A stretch of 8,025 bases of DNA, taken from contig CALXGD010000082.1 in assembly GCA_944387745.1 (NCBI GenBank), positions 1 to 8,025 on the forward strand. The letters run 5' to 3'. The position numbers were made by a program, and so were the translations under genes. Below, piece after piece: positions 1 to 5,698 of the stretch. Position 1 is the first letter of the stretch. Each line of letters opens with the position of its first letter. A model generated the notes under the pieces. The model saw only the letters and a list, made by a program, of their open reading frames with translations, made no database searches and was not told the DNA's origin. The DNA is from an uncultured Oscillospiraceae bacterium. Lineage in GTDB: Bacteria; Bacillota_A; Clostridia; Oscillospirales; Oscillospiraceae.

Positions 1-468
1 AGCCGCGGCGTGCTCCAGCCCCGGCTCAAGACCCTGAAGCTCATGTCCTATGTGCACCAGGGCTATGTGGCCCGCTTCCAGTCGGTGAGCGGCTACTTTG
101 AGCGCTCTATGGATCTGCTGGACCCGGCGGTGCCGGACGACCTGTTCAATCCCGCCCGACCTGTCCGCACGAAGGACCGCTCCAGCCCCTCCACCTACTA
201 TGGCCCCGACGCCAAATCTATCCACTCCCTGGTGGCCGACGGCTGCCTCATTGAAGGGGAGGTGGAGAACTCCGTGATCTCCCGCCACGTGGTAATTGAG
301 GCGGGGGCCAAGGTGTCCAACTGTGTTCTGATGCAGGGCACCGTAGTCAAGAGCGGCGCCTCTCTGTCCTATGTCATTACGGACAAGGATGTCACCGTCA
401 ACCAGGACCGGATGCTGATGGGCCACTTCACCTATCCGCTGGCCATTGCCAAAGGCTCCGTGGTATAA
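1..468 (+). CDS. glgD: GlgD, glycogen biosynthesis subunit of ADP-glucose pyrophosphorylase (5' truncated)
   Basis: The reading frame is open from base 1, so this is the last 155 residues of a longer gene whose start lies off the window. GTG at 10 is an internal codon. The visible part is the hinge plus the C-terminal left-handed beta-helix domain, with hexapeptide-like repeats from about LVADGCLIEGEVENSVI through VSNCVLMQGTVV to LSYVITDKDV, ending in AKGSVV. The segment TKDRSSPSTYYGPDAKS and this ending are typical of GlgD rather than catalytic GlgC. In Firmicutes GlgD is a GlgC-like partner that associates with GlgC and alters its activity in making ADP-glucose from glucose-1-phosphate and ATP. 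The downstream glgA and glgP fit the glgC-D-A-P order known from Bacillus. Separation from GlgC rests on C-terminal sequence only, because the nucleotidyltransferase domain is missing. Confidence 0.9.
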   Translation, partial: SRGVLQPRLKTLKLMSYVHQGYVARFQSVSGYFERSMDLLDPAVPDDLFNPARPVRTKDRSSPSTYYGPDAKSIHSLVADGCLIEGEVENSVISRHVVIEAGAKVSNCVLMQGTVVKSGASLSYVITDKDVTVNQDRMLMGHFTYPLAIAKGSVV

Positions 469-479
469 GCGTGTTCCCC

Positions 480-521
480 GCCGGGGCGCGGCGCGGTTTC
501 TGCCCGCCCCCGGCTCCTTTC
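480..521 (+). terminator. Terminator-like hairpin between glgD and glgA
   Basis: GCCGGGG (480-486) pairs perfectly with CCCCGGC (508-514). After a bulged C487, GCGG (488-491) pairs with CCGC (504-507), giving an 11-bp, very GC-rich stem. It is followed by TCCTTTCTCTCT, which is pyrimidine-rich but not a clean T run. It starts 12 nt after the glgD stop. It may be a leaky terminator, an attenuator or an mRNA-stabilising hairpin within a glgD-glgA transcript. I see no convincing promoter between it and glgA. Confidence 0.5.
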
Positions 522-560
522 TCTCTGCACTGCATAACTGTAATGGAAAGGGGATCTACT

Positions 561-1997
561 ATGAAAATCTTATTTGCCGCCTCCGAGGCGGTGCCTTTTA
601 TTAAGACTGGCGGACTGGCCGATGTAGCTGGCTCGCTGCCCAAGGCCCTGGCCCAGGCCGGACACGAGGTGAAGGTGATTCTCCCCCTGTACGAGGGGAT
701 CAGCGGGGACTGGCGCAGTCAGATGATCTTTCTGAAGTATTTCAACGTCACGCTCTCCTGGCGGCAGGTGTACTGCGGCGTATTCCAGCTGGAGCGGGAC
801 GGGGTCACCTACTGGTTTGTGGACAACGAGTACTACTTCAAGCGCTGGCAGATGTACGGCCACTTTGATGACTGTGAGCGCTTCGCCTACTTCTCTCGGG
901 CTGTCATCGAGGTGCCCGGTCAGCTAGATTGGTATCCTGACATCATCCACTGCAACGACTGGCAGACTGCTCTGGTCCCTGTCTATCTGCTGGAGGACCA
1001 GTACCGCATCCCGCAGCTGAATCACGCCAAGAGTGTATTCACCATCCACAACATCGAGTACCAGGGGCGCTACGGCGATCAGGTGCTGGAGGACGTCATC
1101 GGCCTGGGCCGCAACTACTTTAACGAGGGGATGTTGGCCTTCCACGGGGATGTGAACCTGATGAAGGGGGCCATCATGGCCTCTAACTTCGTCACCACTG
1201 TGTCCCCCACCTATGCCCAGGAGCTGCGCAGCCCCTTCTACGCCCATGGCATGGATGCAGTGATCAACCAGCAGAGCGGAAAGCTCCAGGGTATTTTGAA
1301 CGGCATTGACATGGATCTGTATGATCCGTCCAAAAAGCCCGGCCTGGCGGCCAACTTCACCGCCAAGAACCCCGCCAAGGGCAAGACGGCCTGCAAGCTG
1401 GCCCTGCAGAAGGCGGTGGGCCTGCGGGAGGATGAGTCCACTCCCATCATCGCCTGTGTCTCCCGCCTGGTGGGACACAAGGGCTTCTCCCTGGTCACTG
1501 ACGTGCTCCATCAGATTATGGAGATGGACGTGCAGATGGTGGTGCTGGGCACCGGCGACTGGCAGTATGAGGAGGCCTTCCGCAGCGCTCAGGGGCAGTA
1601 TCCCGGCCGCTTCTCTGCCCAGATCACCTACTCCGGTCCCCTGTCCGACATGATTTACGCCGGCGCAGATATCTTCCTCATGCCCTCCGTCAGCGAGCCC
1701 TGCGGCCTGAGCCAGATGATCGCCATGCGCTTTGGTGCCGTGCCTGTGGTGCGGGAGACGGGCGGTCTGAAGGATACCGTCCTGCCCTACAACAAGTTTA
1801 CTGGCACCGGCCGTGGCTTCACCTTCTCCGACATCAACGCCGGAGACATGCTCTGGGTCATCCGGGAGGCGGTGGACCTGTACTACAACAACAAGGAGGC
1901 CTGGCTGGGCCTACAGAGAGAGGGTATGACCGCCGACTTCAGCTGGAACCACTCCGCCCAGGAGTATATCAACATCTATCAGCGGATTTCCGGCTGA
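561..1997 (+). CDS. glgA: Glycogen synthase (ADP-glucose type, GT5)
   Basis: This 478-residue protein transfers glucose from ADP-glucose to the non-reducing end of a growing alpha-1,4-glucan in the cytoplasm. It is almost the same length as E. coli GlgA (477). The N-terminal half starts MKILFAASEAVPFIKTGGL, with the ADP-glucose-binding KTGGL motif at residues 15-19. The C-terminal Rossmann half has SRLVGHKGF (R302, K307) and SEPCGLSQ with the catalytic-type E379, then RETGGLKDTV. These match the known E. coli residues R300, K305 and E377. The ATG at 561 is chosen because GGAAAGGGG lies 7 nt upstream and the protein then begins exactly as the family does. An in-frame GTG at 471 would add 30 residues encoded across a hairpin and is unlikely. 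The gene lies 92 nt after glgD and is followed by a strong terminator. Confidence 0.97.
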   Translation: MKILFAASEAVPFIKTGGLADVAGSLPKALAQAGHEVKVILPLYEGISGDWRSQMIFLKYFNVTLSWRQVYCGVFQLERDGVTYWFVDNEYYFKRWQMYGHFDDCERFAYFSRAVIEVPGQLDWYPDIIHCNDWQTALVPVYLLEDQYRIPQLNHAKSVFTIHNIEYQGRYGDQVLEDVIGLGRNYFNEGMLAFHGDVNLMKGAIMASNFVTTVSPTYAQELRSPFYAHGMDAVINQQSGKLQGILNGIDMDLYDPSKKPGLAANFTAKNPAKGKTACKLALQKAVGLREDESTPIIACVSRLVGHKGFSLVTDVLHQIMEMDVQMVVLGTGDWQYEEAFRSAQGQYPGRFSAQITYSGPLSDMIYAGADIFLMPSVSEPCGLSQMIAMRFGAVPVVRETGGLKDTVLPYNKFTGTGRGFTFSDINAGDMLWVIREAVDLYYNNKEAWLGLQREGMTADFSWNHSAQEYINIYQRISG

Positions 1998-2014
1998 GTT
2001 TCCGTCTCATCTCT

Positions 2015-2052
2015 GGGACCCCTCCCTGCGGGGAGGGGTCCCGTCTGTCCTT
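2015..2052 (+). terminator. Intrinsic terminator after glgA
   Basis: GGGACCCCTCCC (2015-2026) pairs perfectly with GGGAGGGGTCCC (2031-2042), a 12-bp stem with a TGCG loop, 18 nt after the glgA stop. The following GTCTGTCCTT is only moderately T-rich, so some read-through into glgP is possible. Confidence 0.8.
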
Positions 2053-2121
2053 GACGCAGTTTCCCGGTCAAAACGGCATGGGACGGGGGAAATCATACCT
2101 TCATTTGCACCTTTCTGTCCA

Positions 2122-2150
2122 TTGACGCTCTTTAGGAAATCTGATACAAT
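2122..2150 (+). promoter_or_regulatory. Sigma-A-type promoter for glgP
   Basis: TTGACG (2122-2127) and TACAAT (2145-2150) are separated by exactly 17 bases. A TG dinucleotide at 2142-2143 gives an extended -10 element. Transcription would start near 2157, leaving a leader of about 69 nt before glgP. The position just downstream of the glgA terminator supports an independent glgP transcript. Confidence 0.75.
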
Positions 2151-2156
2151 ACCACC

Positions 2157-2194
2157 GTGCAGAGGAAAATTTTTTCTCTTTTCAGCTTCTGCAC
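2157..2194 (+). promoter_or_regulatory. Stem-loop at the predicted 5' end of the glgP mRNA
   Basis: GTGCAGA (2157-2163) and TCTGCAC (2188-2194) form a perfect 7-bp inverted repeat. One G-U and one G-C pair can extend it inward, and the loop is A/T-rich. The left arm starts at the predicted transcription start, so the transcript would carry a 5'-terminal stem-loop. It could protect the mRNA or serve as a DNA operator. The arrangement is seen directly; its role is inference. Confidence 0.4.
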
Positions 2195-2225
2195 TGGATT
2201 TTAAGAAAAGCGGGAGGACTTCCGA

Positions 2226-4661
2226 ATGGCTGAATATACCAAGGCTCAGCTCACCGAGTTGATCGTGGGTAAGCTGCGCCGCAATTTTGGGCGGGATGTG
2301 GACGACGCCACCCCCAACCATATGTTTAAGGCCTGTGCCCTGGTACTGCGGGACATTATGTCCAGCCGTCAGATGGAGACAGGCAACAAGGTGTGGGAGG
2401 AGCAGGAGCGCCAAGTCCACTACTTGTCCCTGGAATTTTTGATGGGCCGCTCTCTGGAGAAAAACGCCTACAACCTGGGACTGCTGGACACCCTGAAGGA
2501 GGCCCTGGAGGGCCTGGGCTTCTCCGCCTCCGATCTCTTTGAGAAAGAGCCGGACGCCGGTCTGGGCAACGGCGGCCTGGGCCGTCTGGCGGCCTGTTAC
2601 CTGGACTCCATGACCACCCTGGAGATCCCCGCCACCGGCTACACCATCTGCTATGAGCTGGGCATCTTCAAGCAGAAGATCGTAGACGGCAAGCAGGTGG
2701 AGCAGGCGGACAACTGGCTGGGTCTGGGGGACGCCTGGCTGATCCCCAAGCTGGACGAGACCGAGGAGGTGCGCTTCGGCGGCAAAGTGGTGGACCACTG
2801 GGATGACCGGGGCGTCAACCATCCGGAGCAGGTGGGCTACACCACTGTTCTGGCCATCCCCCGGGACATGGAGATCGCCGGCTATCAGACCCGGCACACC
2901 AATACCCTGCGCCTGTGGGACGCCAAGAGTCCCGTTCCCGTGGACATGAGTTATTACTCCAAGGGCGAGTATCTAAAGGCCATCGAGCAGCAGGCCATGG
3001 CCGAGGTCATCGCCAAGGTGCTCTACCCGGACGACAACCACTATGAGGGGAAGTCTCTGCGTCTGAAACAGCAGTACTTCTTCGTCTCCGCTACCATCCA
3101 GTCCATCGTGCGCAAGCACCGGGCCCAATACGGCACTCTGCGGAACTTCCATGAGAAGCATGTTATCCAGATCAACGACACTCACCCCACCCTGGTGATC
3201 CCTGAGCTTATGCGGATTCTCCTGGATGTGGAGGGCTATAGCTGGAACGACGCCTGGAATATTGTGACGCATACGGTGGCCTACACGAACCACACCGTCC
3301 TGGCTGAGGCCCTGGAGCGCTGGCCCCAGGGTCTGATTGAGACTCTGCTGCCCCGCATCTGGCAGATTTTGAAGGAGATCTCCAACCGCTGGCAGCGGAA
3401 GCTGGAACAGCACTTCCACGGAGACCAGAGCAAAGTCTCTAAGCTGGCTATCATTTGGAGCGGCGAGGTGCGCATGGCCAACCTGTGCATCTGCGCCTGC
3501 TACGCGGTGAACGGCGTGTCCGCCCTGCACACAGAGATTCTAAAAAAAGACGTATTTCACGACGCCTATGAGATGCGGCCGGAGCAGTTCCACAATGTCA
3601 CCAACGGCGTGGACCACCGCCGCTGGCTGTCCCAAGTCAACCCCAAGCTGGACGCCCTGGTGCGGGAGTGCACCGGCGGGGACGGCTACCTGCTCCACCC
3701 AGAGGAGATCCGGGGCCTGGAGAAGTACAAGGACGACCAGAGCGTTCTCAGCCAGCTGGATGCCATCAAAAAAGAAAATAAACGCCGCTTCGCCGCCTAT
3801 GTGGGCCGGGAGACCGGCGTGATGCTGAACACCGATGCTGTATTCGACGTCCAGGTGAAGCGCCTCCATGAGTACAAGCGCCAGCTGCTTAATGTTCTGC
3901 ACATCATCCACCTGTACAACCAGCTGCGGGATAATCCCAACATGGACTTTACGCCCCAGACCTTCCTCTTTGGGGCCAAGGCAGCCCCCGGCTATCACGT
4001 GGCCAAGAAAATCATTCAGCTCATCAACTCCCTGTCTGCCCAGATCAACGCCGACCCCATCTGCAAGGATAAGCTCCAGGTGGTCTTTTTGGAGAACTAC
4101 CGGGTTTCCCTGGCAGAGAAGCTCATGCCCGCCTCCGAGATCAGCGAACAGATCTCCACCGCCGGCAAGGAGGCCAGCGGCACCGGCAATATGAAATTTA
4201 TGATGAACGGCGCCCTCACCATCGGCACCCTGGACGGGGCCAATGTAGAGATGTATCAGCAGCTGGGGGATGAGAATATCTTTCTCTTCGGCCTCACCGC
4301 CGATCAGGTGGTTCAGCTGAAAGACCGGGGCTATGTCCCTGCCGACTACTACAACAGCAGTCCCGCTCTGAAACGAGTCCTGGATCAGATCTCCGCCGGC
4401 TTCGCCGACAAGGTGGACTACACGGAGATTACCAACCGCCTCCTGCATGGGGCAGGGGGGAGCCCGGCGGACGAGTACCTGCTTCTGGCCGATTTTGACA
4501 GCTACTGCCAAGCCCATCACCGGGCCCTGGAGGCCTATGCTGACCGCCGACTTTGGAATCAGATGTCCCTCATCAACATCGCCCGCTCCGGCATTTTTGC
4601 CGCCGACCGCTCTATTCGGGATTACGCCAGCGAGATCTGGCACGTCCCCACCCGCCTGTAA
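2226..4661 (+). CDS. glgP: Glycogen/maltodextrin phosphorylase (GT35)
   Basis: This 811-residue PLP enzyme phosphorolyses alpha-1,4-glucan ends to glucose-1-phosphate. Its length matches bacterial phosphorylases (about 800). Landmarks in order are GLGNGGLGRLAACYLDS (from residue 112), INDTHPTLVIPELMR, YTNHTVLAEALERWP (from 353, H356 equivalent to rabbit His377), VKRLHEYKRQLLN, and the PLP signature EASGTGNMKFMMNGALTIG (from 649) with the PLP-binding lysine at K657. The N-terminal phosphorylation segment of animal enzymes is absent, as expected in bacteria. The start is fixed by GGGAGGA 8 nt upstream of ATG. With glgA upstream it balances glycogen synthesis and use, but it has its own promoter and terminator. 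Sequence alone does not separate glycogen from maltodextrin preference; the glg neighbourhood favours glycogen. Confidence 0.97.
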   Translation: MAEYTKAQLTELIVGKLRRNFGRDVDDATPNHMFKACALVLRDIMSSRQMETGNKVWEEQERQVHYLSLEFLMGRSLEKNAYNLGLLDTLKEALEGLGFSASDLFEKEPDAGLGNGGLGRLAACYLDSMTTLEIPATGYTICYELGIFKQKIVDGKQVEQADNWLGLGDAWLIPKLDETEEVRFGGKVVDHWDDRGVNHPEQVGYTTVLAIPRDMEIAGYQTRHTNTLRLWDAKSPVPVDMSYYSKGEYLKAIEQQAMAEVIAKVLYPDDNHYEGKSLRLKQQYFFVSATIQSIVRKHRAQYGTLRNFHEKHVIQINDTHPTLVIPELMRILLDVEGYSWNDAWNIVTHTVAYTNHTVLAEALERWPQGLIETLLPRIWQILKEISNRWQRKLEQHFHGDQSKVSKLAIIWSGEVRMANLCICACYAVNGVSALHTEILKKDVFHDAYEMRPEQFHNVTNGVDHRRWLSQVNPKLDALVRECTGGDGYLLHPEEIRGLEKYKDDQSVLSQLDAIKKENKRRFAAYVGRETGVMLNTDAVFDVQVKRLHEYKRQLLNVLHIIHLYNQLRDNPNMDFTPQTFLFGAKAAPGYHVAKKIIQLINSLSAQINADPICKDKLQVVFLENYRVSLAEKLMPASEISEQISTAGKEASGTGNMKFMMNGALTIGTLDGANVEMYQQLGDENIFLFGLTADQVVQLKDRGYVPADYYNSSPALKRVLDQISAGFADKVDYTEITNRLLHGAGGSPADEYLLLADFDSYCQAHHRALEAYADRRLWNQMSLINIARSGIFAADRSIRDYASEIWHVPTRL

Positions 4662-4667
4662 CCGAGG

Positions 4668-4719
4668 CAGGGGGACCGCCACATTTCGCGGCGGTCCCCC
4701 TGTTTTCTCATTTATTCTT
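4668..4719 (+). terminator. Strong intrinsic terminator after glgP
   Basis: CAGGGGGACCGCC (4668-4680) pairs perfectly with GGCGGTCCCCCTG (4690-4702), a 13-bp stem with a 9-nt loop. It is followed by TTTTCTCATTTATTCTT. It begins 6 nt after the glgP stop and is the cleanest terminator in the window. Confidence 0.93.
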
Positions 4720-4746
4720 GCAAATTAGAAAAAAATAACATACAAT
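4718..4746 (+). promoter_or_regulatory. Putative sigma-A-type promoter for rpiB
   Basis: TTGCAA (4718-4723) and TACAAT (4741-4746) are separated by 17 bases of very A-rich sequence. The -10 hexamer is identical to that of the glgP promoter. The -35 begins within the T-rich tail of the glgP terminator, so the two elements abut. Transcription would start near 4753, giving a leader of about 135 nt. Confidence 0.6.
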
Positions 4747-4763
4747 AGAGTTAGTTTAGAACC

Positions 4764-4878
4764 CCAATTTCTTTGCCGGACTCCAGCTTCTGTAAGGCCG
4801 CGCAGTCTCAGCGGCTCCACAGATAGGGGGCGCCCAAAGAAATGGAGAAATATTCTGCTGAACACATGAGAAATGGAG
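4764..4878 (+). promoter_or_regulatory. Folded rpiB leader with competing pairing arms
   Basis: Three nested helices can form. ATTTCTTTG (4767-4775) pairs with CAAAGAAAT (4835-4843), extended by CC/GG across a bulged A. TCTGT (4789-4793) pairs with ACAGA (4819-4823). GCCGC (4797-4801) pairs with GCGGC (4811-4815), with a G-U closing pair. AGAAATGGAG occurs twice, at 4838-4847 and 4869-4878, and the second copy contains the start of the rpiB ribosome site. The upstream ATTTCT arm can pair with either copy, so ribosome access could be switched. No known riboswitch class was recognised. Confidence 0.35.
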
Positions 4879-4889
4879 GAGGAGTCAAC

Positions 4890-5330
4890 ATGATTTCCAT
4901 TGCATCGGACCACGGAGGATATCGTCTGAAGGAGCACGTAAAGGCCTATCTCACCGCCAAGGGGCTCAGCGTTTTGGACTGCGGCTGCGACAGCTTGGAG
5001 AGCTGCGACTATCCGGTCTTTGGCAAGGCGGCGGCTCAGGCCGTGTCCGACGGCCGCTGTGACCGTGGCATTGTCATCTGCACCACCGGCATCGGTATTT
5101 CCATTACGGCCAATAAGGTGAAGGGCATCCGCTGCGCCCTGTGCAGCGATCCCCTCTCCGCCGAGATGACCCGCCGTCACAACGACGCCAATATGCTGGC
5201 TATGGGCGCTGGCATGATCGGTCCCAACATGGCGGAGCGCATTGTGGATGTCTTTTTGAACACGGAGTTTGAGGGCGGCCGTCACGCCCGCCGGGTAGGC
5301 TTGATTATGGACATCGAAAAAGAGGGATGA
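4890..5330 (+). CDS. rpiB: Ribose-5-phosphate isomerase B (RpiB/LacAB family)
   Basis: This 146-residue cytoplasmic enzyme interconverts ribose-5-phosphate and ribulose-5-phosphate in the non-oxidative pentose phosphate pathway. Family length is about 149. It starts MISIASDHGG with D7 and H8 in the substrate loop. Catalytic-type C64 lies in ICTTGIGIS, and H97 in RRHNDANML matches the E. coli proton-transfer histidine. The C-terminal EGGRHARRV carries phosphate-contacting arginines. The residue after the cysteine is T65, where E. coli has glycine (CGTG). The ATG at 4890 follows GGAGGAGG by 7 nt and starts exactly where the family does. An in-frame ATG at 4842 would add 16 unconserved residues. 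It has its own promoter and a downstream terminator, so it is likely monocistronic. A related sugar-phosphate isomerase role (allose- or galactose-6-phosphate) cannot be excluded, but the neighbours give no support for it. Confidence 0.92.
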   Translation: MISIASDHGGYRLKEHVKAYLTAKGLSVLDCGCDSLESCDYPVFGKAAAQAVSDGRCDRGIVICTTGIGISITANKVKGIRCALCSDPLSAEMTRRHNDANMLAMGAGMIGPNMAERIVDVFLNTEFEGGRHARRVGLIMDIEKEG

Positions 5331-5433
5331 GAATTCCCTCAGCCCTGTCCGGGAAATCCCATAGACGCGCTGAGCGCCTGTGACGTAAGCCCGGCAGTAA
5401 TGGGGGAGGTCCCTAAACAACAGACAGCCGGAC
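5322..5433 (+). other. Hairpin-rich rpiB 3' region, possible structured RNA
   Basis: Several complementary segments follow or overlap the rpiB stop. GAGGGA (5322-5327) pairs with TCCCTC (5335-5340), with the stop codon in the loop. GTCCGG (5347-5352) pairs with CCGGAC (5428-5433), CCCAT (5358-5362) with ATGGG (5400-5404), and GCGC (5367-5370) with GCGC (5374-5377). The last three nest into one interrupted rod, and a terminator follows at 5451. No convincing separate promoter was found, so a long structured 3' UTR is as likely as an independent small RNA. Confidence 0.25.
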
Positions 5434-5450
5434 TCTATCACACAGATGAG

Positions 5451-5486
5451 AAAGCAAGGAGCCTCACTGGCCCCTTGCTTTTTCTT
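5451..5486 (+). terminator. Intrinsic terminator downstream of rpiB
   Basis: AAAGCAAGG (5451-5459) pairs with CCTTGCTTT (5473-5481). After one A/C mismatch, GCC (5461-5463) pairs with GGC (5469-5471), with a TCACT loop. A CTTTTTCTT tract overlaps the 3' arm. It ends 120 nt beyond the rpiB stop codon, unusually far for a simple 3' end. The stem could also slow - strand transcripts, but that side has fewer Ts. Confidence 0.88.
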
Positions 5487-5660
5487 ATCGCAAGACCCTC
5501 TGATGCGCCCATGTGGAAGCTGGCATGATAAACAAAGACAGCAGCTATCTTCTGTTTCCACCCCTCTTTTTGCTCTGGTGAAGCCCAAGCTGACCCGAAA
5601 GAGCCACTAGAGCTCTGTCCTCCTTAAAACGCCGTGCCCTCAACCCCAGCTGCTCAAAGC

Positions 5661-5689
5661 AAAACGGCGCAGCCTGTTCGACTGCGCCG
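5661..5689 (-). terminator. Intrinsic terminator after aroQ
   Basis: On the - strand, CGGCGCAG (5689-5682) pairs with CTGCGCCG (5672-5665), a perfect 8-bp stem with a 9-nt loop, followed directly by TTTTGCTTTG. It starts 9 nt after the aroQ stop and ends the aromatic operon. Confidence 0.87.
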
Positions 5690-5698
5690 CACCGCCTC

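Larger units (their letters stand above)
5331..5698. other. 368-bp convergent intergenic region between rpiB and aroQ
   Basis: No supported protein gene is seen here. From left to right it holds the paired segments after rpiB, the + strand terminator at 5451-5486, and an imperfect 8-bp hairpin. In that hairpin GTGGAAGC (5513-5520) pairs with GTTTCCAC (5554-5561), allowing one G-U, and CTTTTTGC follows. Next come a doubtful 20-codon - strand frame (5545-5607) and the - strand terminator at 5661-5689. Confidence 0.7.

Noticed and set aside
471..560. Upstream GTG start adding 30 residues to GlgA
   Set aside because: The extension is encoded over a GC hairpin and has no ribosome site. The ATG at 561 has one and matches the family N-terminus.
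2051..2079. TTGACG at 2051 as a -35 element
   Set aside because: The sequence 17 bases on (CGGCAT) is not a -10. The partner TTGAC/GTCAA inverted repeat (2051-2055, 2067-2071) is too short to interpret.
3540..4682. 380-codon open frame on the - strand across glgP
   Set aside because: It lies wholly opposite a well-conserved phosphorylase, gives a low-complexity Val/Gly/Leu-rich product, and arises from GC-biased third positions. Similar frames at 2007-2897, 2973-3530 and 924-1511 are rejected for the same reason.
4842..4889. Upstream ATG start adding 16 residues to RpiB
   Set aside because: The ATG at 4890 has a near-perfect ribosome site and the RpiB N-terminus starts there. The extension is unconserved in character and overlaps the leader repeat.
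4725..5588. 287-codon open frame on the - strand across rpiB and both flanks
   Set aside because: It runs through a promoter, a folded leader, the RpiB coding sequence and a terminator. No family resemblance is seen, so it is a shadow of rpiB.
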